64,000 nt of DNA, from NCBI GenBank assembly GCA_001931905.2, contig MSJI02000689.1, positions 1 to 64,000 on the forward strand. The letters are read 5' to 3'. This DNA comes from Cladosporium sp. IMV 00045 (Eukaryota; Ascomycota; Dothideomycetes; Cladosporiales; Cladosporiaceae). Positions 9,901 to 19,152 of the stretch are shown piece by piece. A model generated the notes under the pieces. That model worked only from the letters and a program-made list of their open reading frames with translations, made no database searches and was not told the DNA's origin. Numbering within the stretch: the first letter of the stretch is position 1; each line of letters opens with the position of its first letter. The position numbers were made by a program, and so were the translations under genes.

Positions 9901-12900
9901 TCACAGTTTCAAAACCTCGCTTTTTGTATCAGAACACTCCATCTCGCTAGCAGGAGCGATCTCCTTCGATATCTGGACGTTCTCTGGAATACGGTCAGGT
10001 CCAACCAGAGCCTTTTTAGTATTGTCCTGACACAGGGCAACATACCTCGAATCTCCCTGATTGTCGAAAGCCTATCTCGAAGGTAACGAATGGAGTCTTC
10101 GTGGTTTCCTTCCGCTCGCTCGAAGCCCTTCAGCGCTCTCCTGTAAGTCTCCTCGGCGTCCTCCCATCTATCCAGATCGACGTAGATGTTTCCCAGATTG
10201 TTCAAAGCATCGAGAGTCGAAGTGTGCTCTGGTCCGCACAGTTTCTCACACCCCTTGATAGCTCGGAGGAAAAGCCCCTCCGCTTCTATGAACCTGCCTT
10301 GCCTCCTGCGGAGACTGCCGAGGCCGTTGAGTGTATCCAGGGTCGATTTGTGCTTCGCACCCCACACCTCGTTATAGCCTTTAAGAGCCCGTGAGTACAT
10401 TCGCTCCGCATCTTCCGTCCTCTCTGAACTTGCGTAGAGGTTGCCGAGATTATGAATGACATCGAGCGTCGTTGCATGATGCGGTCCCCACAGCGTCTCT
10501 CGTCCCTCCAGTGCCCGTAAGTACAGGTCCTCTGCATGCTTTGTCTTGCCTTGCGTTGCGTAAAGAGGTCCGAGGTTGCTCGCGGCGTCAAGCGACAACG
10601 CATGCTTGCTCCCTAGAATGTTTTCGTCGCATTTCAAAATTTGTAAGAAGAGCGCCTCTGCATCGTGTGGCTTCCCCTGGATCCGATACAAGACTCCTAG
10701 GTTGTTGATCGTCTCGAATGTCGATACGTGCTCCGATCCGTACACATCCTTCTTACCTCTCAGTGCCCTCAAGTACAGGTCCTCCGCCTCTTTCAATTTG
10801 CCCTGGTTTTTAAAGAGTATGCCAAGATTGTTGACAGTATCGAGTGTCAGGCTGTGATTTGGTCCAACTGTCTCTTCGAATCCCGCTAACGCTCGCCGGT
10901 ACGCGGTCTCCGATTCCGTGGTCCTACCAAGGCTTGCGTAGAGACATCCCAAGTTGTGGACGGTATTCAGGGTCATGATGTGCTTTGCTCCCCAAGGCTC
11001 ATTTCCTCTCAAGGCTCTTAGATATAAAGCCTCTGCTTCTTTGGGTCGGCCTACATCCGTGTAGAGAATGCCAAGCAGGTGGATAGCTTTCAGATACGTT
11101 CCGCATTCCTCGCTTGTCGTTCCAAGTTCGCTCTTGCCGTCTGTATCCCCTACTACCAATTCGTAACATGCTTCTGCATGAGGAAGAAGTCGGCGCTGCA
11201 TCACCGGGCCGTTCTTGGCCGTCTTTGCTGGAACACCAAAGCCTACGACCACTGCCGCTAGACGCGCTAGTCCTCGATCAAAGTCTGGACCACCTGCGTT
11301 GCGCGCCCAACGGTGAACGACGGGATGGATAGCATAGCTATCTCCTCCCTCGACGCTCTCTACCAACGAGTACCTGCGCAGAAGAACCATGGACTGAGTA
11401 AACAGCAGCTGACTGGCTGCCAAACTTTCAAGCAGCTTGGGCACTTCTGCCTCCGCCTCTCGAGATGCAGAGAACGCAGTATCGAACATTTCAAAGCACA
11501 AGTCTTTGTTGTCGAAGAACGACCACAGACGCAGCAGGTCTGCCGCCAGCCGGTCGCGCTTTTGGACTGCATCGAACGATATGGACCACGTTGTCCAAAG
11601 AGTGCGGTCAAGGTGATCTGATGGTGACAGTCCGAGCTCGTCACTCATCTTCATAAGCTCTGACCACTGTTGCTTGTAGCCGGCGAGATAAGTGCAGAGA
11701 CTGATGCCACTTTGTTGCAAGTGTGCCCCTGCTTGTGCAATCGCTAGAGGAAGGCCATCAAGTAATTCGAAGAGCTGATCACTCTCTTCCGAGTCTGCGG
11801 CTTGTTAGCTCTTACAAGAGTCCATCCATGCCCCAGTCATGAAACACCTACCAAACTTTTGGCTACACCAACTTTGCAGAACTTCCTGCGCCTGCACCCT
11901 GTTCATTTTACGAACCAGATGCGAGCCTTCGAGCTGTTCAGGTCGCGCCAGTCTTGTTGTGATCAAGATGGATCCATGAGTCTTACTAGAGAAGTAACGC
12001 CGCGCGTCATACGAGAGGGAATCGGCAATGCGTGGGCTGTAGTCACGATCGACGCCATCAAACACCAGCAGCCACCTGGTGTTCTCTGGCTGTGCAAGCC
12101 AGGCCATGACTTCCTCCACCACATCGTCAAGCTCGCCCTCGAGGCTCGTCGAATAGAGCCTGCTTGAATCGGAAATCTGATTGGCGGGAATTCTGGCAGC
12201 GCACTTCGCGATGCTCAGCTTCAGGTTGGACAAGCTGCTTCCGTTGAGCCAAAAGACTGAGCTGAACTCGTCACGGTATCGATGTGCGAATTCTAGCGCA
12301 AGCTGTGTCTTGCCTATGCCCCCGAGGCCGTGGAGCACGAAAACCTTCTGCCGCATCCCTTTTCGCCCCGGCAAAAGCACTTGCTCGAGCCTCGCCATCT
12401 CTTCTGGTCGTTCTATAAAGCTTGTCACTCGAGCGGTGCCTTCAAGAGTGAATGCAGTTCGAAATTGACCGATATCTGAGCTACGACTTAGCGGAAAGAA
12501 TGTCTGTTGAGCCAATATTACTACTCACGTCCTCGATCCACCAATGTGCCGGCACAGGATCTCATCTGCGTGAGAACATCCTCAGAGTCGATATAATGAT
12601 GCGTCGCCGCCGCAATCTGGTTCCTCTTCTTCGACTCTTCAAGCCCGATATCTTCCAACCCGCGAGTCACGTTGAACCGGAAATACCCATAGTTGGTTCC
12701 CAAATCTGCCTTGTCGCGCCGAAACCTTTCGGCCGTCCTTTCCGTTTCGGTTGCAAGCGCGACAAGCCTCGGGATGATATGGCGTAGATCGTGTGAGAAG
12801 GCTTCCAGCTTTGACAAGCCTGTGCCTACCGATACAAGACACCGCACCCTGCGTTCAAGTGGCTCTGGGCCCCATAGCAGTTTCGCTTGGTCCCACAATT

Positions 12901-13620
12901 CCATTACTGGATTGTTTGCGCCGGTCGCACCGTCCACAAATTCTTCACCGTAGCGACCAATTGCAATCGGTTCGAAAAAGCTCGTTGCCGCCGATGTTGC
13001 ACGACATGCTTCCCATATTTTGGCGCTGTTGAGCAGGTCGCTATTGCCACGCGGAGAGGCATAGCTCGTAAGACACACGGTTCCGCTGGTCTGCTTGCTC
13101 ATGGCACATACAAATCTGATAACATTGTCAGTTAGAACAAGGTGTTGACTTTCATCTTAGACAAACACCAACTCACACTTTGCAGGCTGCTTCATCGCTG
13201 TCCTTCAAGAGCACATCATCACGCAGGCCCTTCTTCTTGATCGTTTCTTTCACCGCCCGCTCCAACTCCATCGAGTCAAAACGACCTCTTATCTGGCCCG
13301 TCAATCCAAATCTACTTTTCTTCTTTTGGAAAACCTTTTCCGACAAGTCGAGATAGGCGTCAATGCACTCGTCAATGGTCATCCGCAGCCGGCCAAGCAT
13401 GATCGCAATCAGGCTATCTAATCAGCAAAAATTGTTTCCTTCCGTGCATTGCGTCGACTCACCCGCCAGTGCTCGTCCCGCCGATCATGTCGAAGTATTC
13501 GCACGGCTTCGGCGGCGCGTCTTGATTGACGGTCTCCATGAGCTTCTTCAAGATAATCAGCGCAGACAACCCGCGAACACCACCGCCATCCAAGGCCAGT
13601 AGTCGAAGGTCTTCAGGCAT
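9901..13620 (-). CDS. Fungal NOD-like receptor: patatin / NB-ARC / tetratricopeptide repeats
   Basis: Six exons: 13620-13463, 13413-13177, 13115-12529, 12475-11852, 11794-10046 and 9983-9901. Introns are 50-62 bp and frame is kept throughout, giving 1145 residues. The N-terminus is a patatin-like phospholipase: oxyanion loop DGGGVRG at 11-17, nucleophile elbow GTSTG with Ser50, and catalytic Asp193 in VDGA, so the dyad is intact. NB-ARC follows: P-loop GLGGIGKT at 377-384, LLVFDGVD as Walker B, GSILITTR, and GLPLA after the fourth intron. From about 765 to 1100 lie eight TPR units of about 42 residues (NLG.LY...G...EAE.LY.RAL...), of the nephrocystin/kinesin-light-chain type. Fungal STAND proteins of this architecture are inferred receptors for non-self recognition, with TPRs as sensor, NB-ARC as switch and the lipase as effector. 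The last exon is the least certain; unspliced, the frame would end at 9909 with an unrelated tail. Confidence 0.9.
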
Positions 13621-14206
13621 TGCTTGATGATTGCTGATCGGTCGAAAAGAAGTGCTTGGTGGAATGAGTTTTCATACGATATTGACAAAACGATGGCTCT
13701 GAATCCATCTGGCTCGCGAGATACATCGCCCTTCTTGTAGGCGATTCATGATGGCCATGACAGCGCAATGCCTTGTTGGTATTTGGCCAATGCAAGAAGT
13801 GCTTTTACCGCTCGCCTGCGAAAGGATCAATCTGGCGAATGTTGTGGCGGCTAGAGAGCGCTCAATCGAACCGGGCGATGCAGACCTGGGTTCTTACCTA
13901 CTTGGCACCTAGTGCCGAAATTCGTGTATTTTATTTTTAGGTAGTGTGTGCATACCTCGCGTACGACAGCGTGGGCCATAGCGAGAGCAACCCCAAAAGC
14001 GCTTGCAATGTCAGTCGTGTGTCTTCATGATAGTACCCCGTGATGTGAGATGGGTGTCTGTCCCTGTTTAAAGGCACTTGCCTCGGCTTTTAGCTCCAGC
14101 CCCAAAGGCTTAACGCCGATCACGCCGCTAAATTTCTGGACATGCTAGACTATTTTCCCTGCTTCCTCTCAGATCCACCATTGACAACACAACACATACG
14201 AGCAAG
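13621..14206. promoter_or_regulatory. Divergent promoter region, NLR / RRP1
   Basis: 586 bp between two head-to-head start codons. No gene is supported inside it. It should carry both promoters; I see no TATA box at a convincing distance from either start. Confidence 0.5.
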
Positions 14207-15011
14207 ATGGCTTCAGCAACAGCGCAGCAGGGTTCAAATCCCTTCATCAAACAGCTCGCATCAAGTAGTGAGTCTTCGCGCGCCCGAAGGATCATAATCA
14301 CCACGCCAGCGCACGTCTAACAGCTGAACAGATCGCACAACTCGCGACCGCGCCCTCTCCGCCCTCCGCACATACCTCAAACGCGATGCAACTCTCTCCG
14401 AAACCGAATGCCTCAAGCTTTGGAAAGGTCTCTACTACACGATGTGGATGAGCGACAAGCCGCGCAACCAGCAACAACTGGCGCGCGACCTCGCGGCGCT
14501 GCTGCACGTTTTCACCACCCGCCAGAATTTCCTCACGTTCGTCGATGGCTTCTGGAAGACCGTGTCGCGCGAGTGGAGCGGCATCGATGCGCTGCGCATG
14601 GACAAGTTCCTCTACCTCGTGCGCTGCTACGTGCAAGAAGGCTTCCAGTACGTCAGGAAGTCGGGTTGGAACGAGGAGCTTGTGGAGGCGTACACGGAGG
14701 TTCTGGGAAACACGCCGTTTGAGCCGCGAGACTCGAGGATACCGAATGGGCTGAGGTATCATGTCGTGGATCTGTATGTGGACGAGCTGGATAAGGCTGA
14801 TGAGCAGAGTGGGGCGCCGGTGGAGAAATTGGTGGCGCCTTTGAGGAAGATGGGGAAGGAGAGTCCGAACAAGACGTCGAGGAAGAGGGTGGCAGAGGCG
14901 CTAGATGATGCGCGGTTGGACGATTGGAAGAATCGACGGGAGCTTGGAGAGGAAAGCGAGGAGGATGAGGAGGAGGAAGGAGACGGAGAGTTTGGTGGAT
15001 TTGATGATTGA
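14207..15011 (+). CDS. RRP1: Ribosomal RNA processing protein RRP1 (Nop52 family)
   Basis: Two exons, 14207-14267 and 14332-15011, with a 64-bp intron (GTGAGT...CTAAC...CAG). The product is 246 residues. It opens MASATAQQGSNPFIKQLASS, and after the junction comes the Nop52 core: TRDRALSALRTYL, LKLWKGLYYTMWMSDKPRNQ, FWKTVSREWSGIDALRMDKF and FLYLVRCYVQEGF. These are the hallmark segments of Rrp1/Nop52, a nucleolar factor of 60S pre-ribosome assembly needed for 27S pre-rRNA processing. The C-terminus is Lys/Arg-rich and then strongly acidic (EESEEDEEEEGDGEF), common in nucleolar proteins. Length fits the family (yeast Rrp1 is about 280). It is divergent from the NLR and convergent with the small acylated-protein gene. 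Confidence 0.95.
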
Positions 15012-15443
15012 GGTGGGCCAAACGAAAGCGTCTCTGAAACTTGAAGAGATGAAGGGAAACCTTGGCCTGGAAAGGCTATTCTTGAAATACCGTGAGAGAA
15101 GCGAGATTTCGAGCGGTCGCCGACCGCTTATGCGCATCCTGGGCATCTTTTCTTTTTCAAGCCCAATCCTTCCGCCGACGCGCAGCGGTCGCACGGCTTG
15201 CGCTCGCGGACCAAAGGCAAACCACAAGAGCCTAATCTATGTATACGCGTCTTTTAGACTCGTTCCCGTTAGAACATGGGAAGGCGGCGAAAATCTATAT
15301 TTCTGGAATTCAAGATTTCGCAGCGAATACATCTCCCTCCACATCTTCGGGAACACACGAATGCAACTCTCGCGCCATAAGCCGCTTTGGTCTCTCAAGC
15401 TGGTCGTGATTTTGTCGTTATCGTGAAGAGAACATGTTATGCT
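15012..15443. other. Convergent 3' region between RRP1 and acylated-protein gene
   Basis: 432 bp holding the two facing 3' UTRs. No supported gene or clear terminator structure. Confidence 0.5.
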
Positions 15444-16004
15444 TCAGTTGTACTGCCTCGCTTGCGCTTGATCGTCGAGTTGTCGCGCTGCTAGAGTCTC
15501 AGCCGCATTCTGTTTCAGCGTGTCGGCCTGTGTTTGCGATCGCTGCGCATCAAGCTGCTTGCCAAGCTTGCCCTTGGCGCCACCTTGCGATGATGCTGCT
15601 TTGGCTCGGTCCTGGAATGGAGAAAGAGAGCAAGTCAGCTCTCGGGTCCTGTTTTGTTCAGAGGTGGGAGGAGTGGTTGTAGTTGAGTCCAACGGCGCCC
15701 TAAGCCTGGCAGACATTCAGATCCAGGCCGTCGCGACCATCTTCTTGGGCTCGGCCATCTTCTTGCTGCGCTTCGTGGACTTGTATTCGTATGTACGCAC
15801 CTCGGCGGCTTTCGCGGCGGCTTCTCTGGGTGAAGAGCTGTTGGGTTCCTGCGAGGCGCTTCCTCCTAGTGTGCGGCCTCCTGACGTGGGAGTGGTCTTT
15901 TTGCTGGTGCCTGATTGCTTCGGGCGGGCTGGTGGTGTTGAGCCGACTTGACGACCTTCGCCGCTGAAGTTGTCGTCGGAGGGTTTGCCGCAGCAGTTGC
16001 CCAT
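15444..16004 (-). CDS. Small N-myristoylated/palmitoylated-type protein, function unknown
   Basis: Two exons, 16004-15801 and 15611-15444, with a 189-bp intron (GTGCGT...CTGAC...CCAG), phase 0. The product is 123 residues. It begins MGNCCGKPSDD: Gly2 for N-myristoylation followed by Cys4 and Cys5 for palmitoylation, a classic dual-acylation membrane anchor. The middle is Ser/Thr/Pro-rich and basic; the C-terminal half is a charged Ala/Gln-rich helix (REAAAKAAEDRAKAAS, then KQLDAQRSQTQADTLKQNAA), likely coiled. The donor choice is my inference: reading on past it gives a short alternative tail ending at 15717. Small membrane-tethered proteins of this kind are conserved in filamentous ascomycetes, but I know of no assigned function. 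It is divergent from the C2H2 regulator. Confidence 0.75.
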
Positions 16005-16828
16005 GGCGGGGAGGAAGAAATGCAGGTGTTGCTGGTATTATCGTCGAGATTGGTGTTGACTGGTCACGTATGAACGGTCGTGCGGTGGATGGTGGGAGAT
16101 GATATGGTACGATAGCATGCAAGTGACCGCCTCCACATGTTCGGCGCTGTGAAGCTGCAGCTTGCCTCGGCGGCTGAAGTGCCCCGGCCAAATGCGGCAA
16201 GCGGTTAATGACAGGCTGACAGGCAATGATAATACACAATAGACGGGATGCCACGGGGCACAGTGAATGTTTCGACTAGCGGAATATAAATATATCTTTA
16301 CCTTGTTATCTAGAATACTCGAAAGGACTAGTTGCTATGTGATCGACCTGACAAGAAGCATGTGACGTTGGTAGCCCTCTCCCGATAATCCAAATGCTGA
16401 CCAGCTGAGTTTGGAGGGCGCCCCACTACGGCGGACGAGAAAAGCCGTCATTCGCGACCATCAAGGTTGAAATCCATCGAGTGCTCTCATGCTTCCTCCC
16501 ACCTCACCACTGCTGTGCGCCGCTGAGACCATGGCCCTCTCTGCTGCGAGTAAGCAAAGCCATCCTCTGACAATGATCTAGTCCATTCCACCAGAGACAA
16601 CCAAAATCCCCCTCTTCCTCTCATATCCTCTTACCTGGACTGCTCGTCACCAACACCAGCAAGCAATCGTCTGTCACCCGAGAGAAATAGAGAGATATAG
16701 CCAGCACGTGGGCTGAAATCTTTTTTTCATTCCTCCCACAACCACTTTCTCGGTACGGTGATCTTCATACCAGAGCTCTCGTGCCACTCTCGGCTGGACA
16801 CCCGACGACCCTGTCATCCGCAAGGACC
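16005..16828. promoter_or_regulatory. Divergent promoter region, acylated protein / C2H2 regulator
   Basis: 824 bp between two divergent start codons. No gene supported. The segment nearest 16828 is CT-rich, as expected of a transcribed leader of the C2H2 gene. Confidence 0.5.
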
Positions 16829-18385
16829 ATGCAGTCAAATGGCCATTCCTCCTACCCTCAACCCGTCATGTCGCCCCTTGAAACTCACCTCGTCCATGGC
16901 CAACACCTCCCGCCACTGGACCCCTCTGTTTCATCTACTCAGACACCAGAGGAAGCCGCTCACGCCGCCGCATGTGCCATAGACCACGCACACACTCACT
17001 TCAACTACGAGGATCTCTTCTGCTGCGACCTTCCTTGTCCGGATATGTCCTTCTGCGACCCTCAATGCGACCCAGACATGTTCTCTAGCATACACAAGCA
17101 GCCCATATCATGCTGTACACCGGACGATTTCAACACATCATACGCCGACTGCACTTTACCGCACGAGCCTTGTCCACTGCCACCTCAAGCTCACAGTCCG
17201 TGTGAAGACCCCAGCTGCAGCGAACCAGCAGAGGCCGAGTGCTGCGACGATCCATATTGCGAGGACCTCAATGCCTGCTGCAGTGTACCATGTGCGGACG
17301 AACACCCGCCCCAACATCCTCATCCTCATCCCCACCAAGGCCAACATCAACCGCCCGACGGATGTACCACCTGCTGCATGTCGGATGTCTGCCCACATCC
17401 TTCACACAATCATGGCGGCCATCACGATGTCTTCCCAGCTGGGTACGTGCCCTGGCATGGTCACCATCATTCCTCGCAAATGCCACAGTTGTCGTGCACA
17501 CCATCAAGCAGTCCTCTCGAACCGCTTCTCACTGCTGCTCTGCAGCCCCATGTTCACAGCCATGAAACCTCGCCAGTAACTACGGGAGCGCGAAGTACTC
17601 GTGCAAGCACAGTGTCATCAATGCATGAACCCTCACATCGAGGTGGCCACCGTCGACTCCAAGGCGCTACCGCATTACAAGCTGACGGCAAGTACCTCTG
17701 CCAATGGGACACCGCCGGCAGCACATGCAACCAAACATTCGCCAACCCTCAAGAACTCCACCATCATGTCCAGTCAGCACACTTCCTTGGCTCTGGATCC
17801 AACCATCCCTGCTTATGGCACGGCTGCGACAGCGGCGTCTTCAACACCAAACCCAAACTCTCCCGCCACCTGCACTCGCACACGGAATGGAAACCGCACA
17901 AATGCGACTACCCCGGCTGCAACCTCACCTTCGTCACCCAGCAGCAACGCGACGTCCACCGCAAAAAGCACACGGGCGAGAAACCCTTCGAATGCACCGT
18001 CTGCGGCAAAGCCTTCGCGTACCGCGATCTGCTCAAATCCCACATGCGCTCCGGCGTGCACGGCGAAGCCGACAAGAAATTCTCCTGCGCCATCTGCGGC
18101 GAAGGCTTCAGCGACAGCTCCAACCGCACCAAGCACACCAAGAGCGTGCACGACCCGGCGTCTGGCGTGCCCTGTCCTGCTGGGCCGGCTTGTCCGTATG
18201 TCGATACGAGGCGAGAGAAGTTGAGGCAGCATTGTCTTTCTGCGGGACATGGGTTGGAAATCGTGAGGGATCCCAGGAAGTGGGAGGAGTATTTTAATCG
18301 AGAGCAGATACTTCGTAAGCCAATAAGGGGGATGAAGAGGAAGCGGGCGTCGGTGGATGTTGGCGGGGTGGTTGTGCCGGCGTGA
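16829..18385 (+). CDS. C2H2 zinc-finger transcription factor with Cys/His-rich N-terminus
   Basis: Single exon, 518 residues, starting at the first in-frame ATG (MQSNGHSSYPQPVMSP). From about residue 290 to 475 there are five or six C2H2 fingers: CQWDTAGSTC, CLWHGCDSGVF, CDYPGCNLTF, CTVCGKAFAYRDLLKSHM and CAICGEGFSDSSNRTKH, then a less regular CPAGPACPY...H. A canonical TGEKPFEC linker joins the third and fourth, which argues for sequence-specific DNA binding. The N-terminal region (about 65-220) is unusually rich in Cys pairs and His: FCCDLPCPDMSFCDPQCDPD, then CCDDPYC and CCSVPC, then PHPHPHQGQH. Such density suggests metal binding or redox sensing and recalls zinc-responsive Zap1/ZafA-type regulators, but I cannot assign orthology. 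A basic tail (MKRKRA) could be a nuclear localisation signal. Confidence 0.85.
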   Translation: MQSNGHSSYPQPVMSPLETHLVHGQHLPPLDPSVSSTQTPEEAAHAAACAIDHAHTHFNYEDLFCCDLPCPDMSFCDPQCDPDMFSSIHKQPISCCTPDDFNTSYADCTLPHEPCPLPPQAHSPCEDPSCSEPAEAECCDDPYCEDLNACCSVPCADEHPPQHPHPHPHQGQHQPPDGCTTCCMSDVCPHPSHNHGGHHDVFPAGYVPWHGHHHSSQMPQLSCTPSSSPLEPLLTAALQPHVHSHETSPVTTGARSTRASTVSSMHEPSHRGGHRRLQGATALQADGKYLCQWDTAGSTCNQTFANPQELHHHVQSAHFLGSGSNHPCLWHGCDSGVFNTKPKLSRHLHSHTEWKPHKCDYPGCNLTFVTQQQRDVHRKKHTGEKPFECTVCGKAFAYRDLLKSHMRSGVHGEADKKFSCAICGEGFSDSSNRTKHTKSVHDPASGVPCPAGPACPYVDTRREKLRQHCLSAGHGLEIVRDPRKWEEYFNREQILRKPIRGMKRKRASVDVGGVVVPA

Positions 18386-19152
18386 GTGTGAGGGTGGGCG
18401 TTCGTGAAGAAGGAGAGAAGGTAAGAAAAACGAAAGAAAGACGAGGCTTTGGTTTAGCGACGGCGTTTAGATGGCAGGGTTTGCTCCCCTTTTCCCTTTT
18501 CTTGTTTTAATCATGGCCTTGGATGAAACGACGATGATACCACACAAGCCCCCGACCCGAGGCATCTGAAATAACATTTTCGAAGCTGTCATATTAGATA
18601 CCTTACATAAAAGCGAAATTCTGATTATTGTCACTTTTTGAATCAGTGGGAGAGCAAGAAAGTTCTTCGGCCTGTCCTCCTCAATTCTTCTCCAGTCGCT
18701 TCTCTTTGGGTATCAAGGTCACGATTTGTTCAACTGATTTCTTGAGCCCTCTACAAAGATCTGAAAAAGGCTCAAACTGACGGTCGGCATCACGACACAA
18801 GGAAAGCAGCTCGTAGAATTCAGTACTGTTCCCACTAAATTGCAGATAATCGTGTCTAAGTAAGCAGTAATTATTAGTCTGAGAAGGCAATTCGTACAAT
18901 GATATCGCAACATGGAAGTGATGATGAGGGCCTGGTCGCTCCCAGCGAAAATCAACGCCATTGCTGATGAGTCTGGCAATCTACAGAGCCGTCACTGCCA
19001 GCATCCCGGCATAAGGTGAAGTTGCGAGCATAAGTCTTTTGCCGCTTTGTCAAGCAGTGACAAGTTTGGACGAATTCTGCTCACAACCAATGTCACTATC
19101 TGAAAACGATGAGGTTCTCGTTGGCTTCCGGGTAAGAAATAAAACGCCATCG
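18386..19152. other. Convergent 3' region with an unassigned minus-strand frame
   Basis: 767 bp between the C2H2 gene and the NACHT-ankyrin gene. On the minus strand, after a TAG at about 18982, a frame continues to 18681 and reads IARLISNGVDFRWERPG, ending in a charged helical stretch (FSDLCRGLKKSVEQIV). It could be a terminal exon of the NACHT-ankyrin gene or a degraded relic. I found no in-phase donor that joins it convincingly, so I do not call it as a gene. Confidence 0.4.

Noticed and set aside
14231..14241. GGTTCAAATCC, a perfect tRNA B-box-like sequence
   Set aside because: It lies in the first coding exon of RRP1, there is no A-box or cloverleaf around it, and the codons fit the protein.
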